The notes under the pieces are model-generated. The model saw only the letters and a program-made list of their open reading frames with translations. It did not search any database and was not told the DNA's origin. From assembly GCA_002499545.1 (NCBI GenBank), contig DAME01000017.1, positions 1 to 52,702 on the forward strand: 52,702 nt of DNA. Direction: 5' to 3'. The stretch comes from Euryarchaeota archaeon UBA88. Lineage in GTDB: Archaea > Thermoplasmatota > Poseidoniia > Poseidoniales > Poseidoniaceae. Position 1 is the stretch's first letter; each line of letters begins with the position of its first letter. This document shows positions 51,861 to 52,702 of this stretch, in pieces. The translations under genes and the position numbers were made by a program.

Positions 51861-52702
51861 TCAAGCTTCGAGTTCATCGAGGATGCCGTCGTCATCGTCG
51901 TCGGCGTCTTCGTTGTCATCCAAACCATCGTTATCGTGATCAAATTGACCGGTCAATGGGTTACCGTCATTGACTTCGAACCAGTCGGCAAGGCCGTCAT
52001 TGTCGTCATCGGTATCGGTGAGGTCCCAGATTCCATCATTGTCATGGTCGTAGCGGTAGTTACCGGTCATACCACCGATTTCGTCAACGTCGAGAATATC
52101 GTCGTTGTCGTCATCAGGGTCGACTGCATCATTGAGACCATCGTTGTCGTGGTCACGTGATTGGTCGGTTCCGTCTTCGGCCTTGTCATTGTAGTTGTCA
52201 ATTCCATCATTGTCGATGTCGAGATCTACAGCATCGGAAATTCCGTCGTTGTCATGGTCATAGATGTTCGTGTTTGGGTCGCCGTCTTGAGTTTCCTCGC
52301 TGTCGTCGATTCCATCACCGTCATCATCGCTGTCCAGAGCATCGTCGATTCCGTCATTGTCATGGTCGTTAGGATTGGCATCGACATCGTTTGGAATTCC
52401 ATCGTTGTCGTTGTCGTTATCCTGGTTGTCAGGGATTCCGTCGCCGTCGTTGTCGACTGCGCCGTTTTCTTCCTGATTGTCAAGCTGTTGTTGTTGTTGT
52501 TGCTCGGTTTGTTGACCCTGCTGGCCTTGTTGGCCGTTTTGGGTTTGTCCTTGCTGTTGTTGGCTTTGTCCATTCTGGTTTTGTCCATTCTGGTCTTGGC
52601 TTTCTTGCTGGCCTTGTTGACCACCTTGTTCGCCGCCTTGTTGTTGCTGACCTTGTCCATTATCTTGCTGCTGACCTTGCTGGCCTTGTTGACCCTGCTG
52701 GC
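51861..52702 (-). CDS. Asp-rich Ca-binding repeat protein with Gln/Gly-rich stretch (5' part cut by window edge)
   Basis: The last 279 residues of a gene that enters from beyond the window. The visible N-terminal 80 residues are a Gln/Gly/Asn low-complexity stretch (QQGQQGQQGQQQDNGQ and QQQQQQ runs). It is followed by about 190 residues of thrombospondin type 3-like Ca-binding units: DNDGDGIPDNQDNDNDNDG, DHDNDGIDDALDSDDDGDG, DHDNDGLNDAVDPDDDNDD, and so on to DDDDDGILDELEA at the C-terminus. There is no C-terminal membrane span, so anchoring, if any, is N-terminal. Its repeats closely resemble those of the giant protein next to it, and they may have a common origin. Confidence 0.85.
   Translation of the reverse strand, partial: QQGQQGQQGQQQDNGQGQQQQGGEQGGQQGQQESQDQNGQNQNGQSQQQQGQTQNGQQGQQGQQTEQQQQQQLDNQEENGAVDNDGDGIPDNQDNDNDNDGIPNDVDANPNDHDNDGIDDALDSDDDGDGIDDSEETQDGDPNTNIYDHDNDGISDAVDLDIDNDGIDNYNDKAEDGTDQSRDHDNDGLNDAVDPDDDNDDILDVDEIGGMTGNYRYDHDNDGIWDLTDTDDDNDGLADWFEVNDGNPLTGQFDHDNDGLDDNEDADDDDDGILDELEA

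Noticed and set aside
47720..52400. Recurring short words such as ATCGTTGTCGTCATC, which look like a repeat array or CRISPR
   Set aside because: Spacing is irregular and the words code for Asp-rich Ca-binding loops in open minus-strand frames. There are no constant repeats with unique spacers.

Overview
The window looks like a piece of a marine planktonic euryarchaeon of the Poseidoniales / Marine Group II type. This rests on gene content, not on a marker phylogeny. Archaeal hallmarks are the eL18-uL13-uS9-RpoN operon ending in tRNA-Pro, a geranylgeranyl reductase, tRNA dimethyltransferase Trm1, two PAC2-family proteins, and tRNA genes without encoded CCA. Alongside these are bacterial-like functions: a NAD-dependent DNA ligase, an oxygen-dependent protoheme pathway, and many very large secreted calcium-binding proteins. 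Coding density is very high. Many starts carry clear GGAG/GAGG Shine-Dalgarno motifs, neighbouring genes often overlap by 1-18 bases, and no stretch above 300 bases lacks a gene.

Layout. 0-9.3 kb: a truncated gene resembling CD36, trm1, PAC2, a propeller/FN3 surface protein, two small genes (a winged-helix-like protein and a pentapeptide-repeat protein), a membrane protein and a hotdog thioesterase. 9.4-15 kb: tRNA-Arg(GCG), a HAD phosphatase, a small basic protein, geranylgeranyl reductase, a PKD lipoprotein, a short protein and a DEDDh exonuclease. 14.9-24.6 kb: a full set of heme genes. hemA-hemCD(fused)-hemB-hemL-hemE-hemF-hemY form one tight operon on the minus strand, with hemH converging on its end. 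Together they run from glutamyl-tRNA to protoheme.

24.6-33.2 kb: divergent from hemA, across a spacer with a perfect 24-base palindrome, is a secreted protein with a CXCH motif and thrombospondin type 3 repeats. Next come an Fe-S PD-(D/E)XK nuclease, a second PAC2 gene, and a three-gene operon of two more secreted CXCH/CX3CH proteins plus a His-containing polytopic membrane protein. 33.2-41.2 kb: ligA, a PPC/DUF296 protein, a membrane protein and a 1564-residue beta-helix surface protein. 41.2-43.5 kb: tRNA-Pro(GGG), rpoN, the r-protein genes and a small alpha-helical protein. 43.5-52.7 kb: a 2709-residue Asp-rich surface protein with a cytoplasmic DUF4129-like domain, a tandem-hairpin terminator, and the end of a Gln-rich/Asp-rich protein that runs off the window.

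How the parts may work together (inference): the heme operon could supply heme for surface or membrane proteins, some of which (the CXCH/CX3CH proteins) lie next to it. The large surface proteins share one plan: signal peptide, Ca-binding or Ig-like ectodomain, one C-terminal membrane span, and a short tail that in several cases is Trp-rich. The best candidates for an undescribed system are the CXCH/CX3CH surface proteins next to the heme operon, the archaeal CD36-like protein, and the giant protein with a cytoplasmic DUF4129-like domain.
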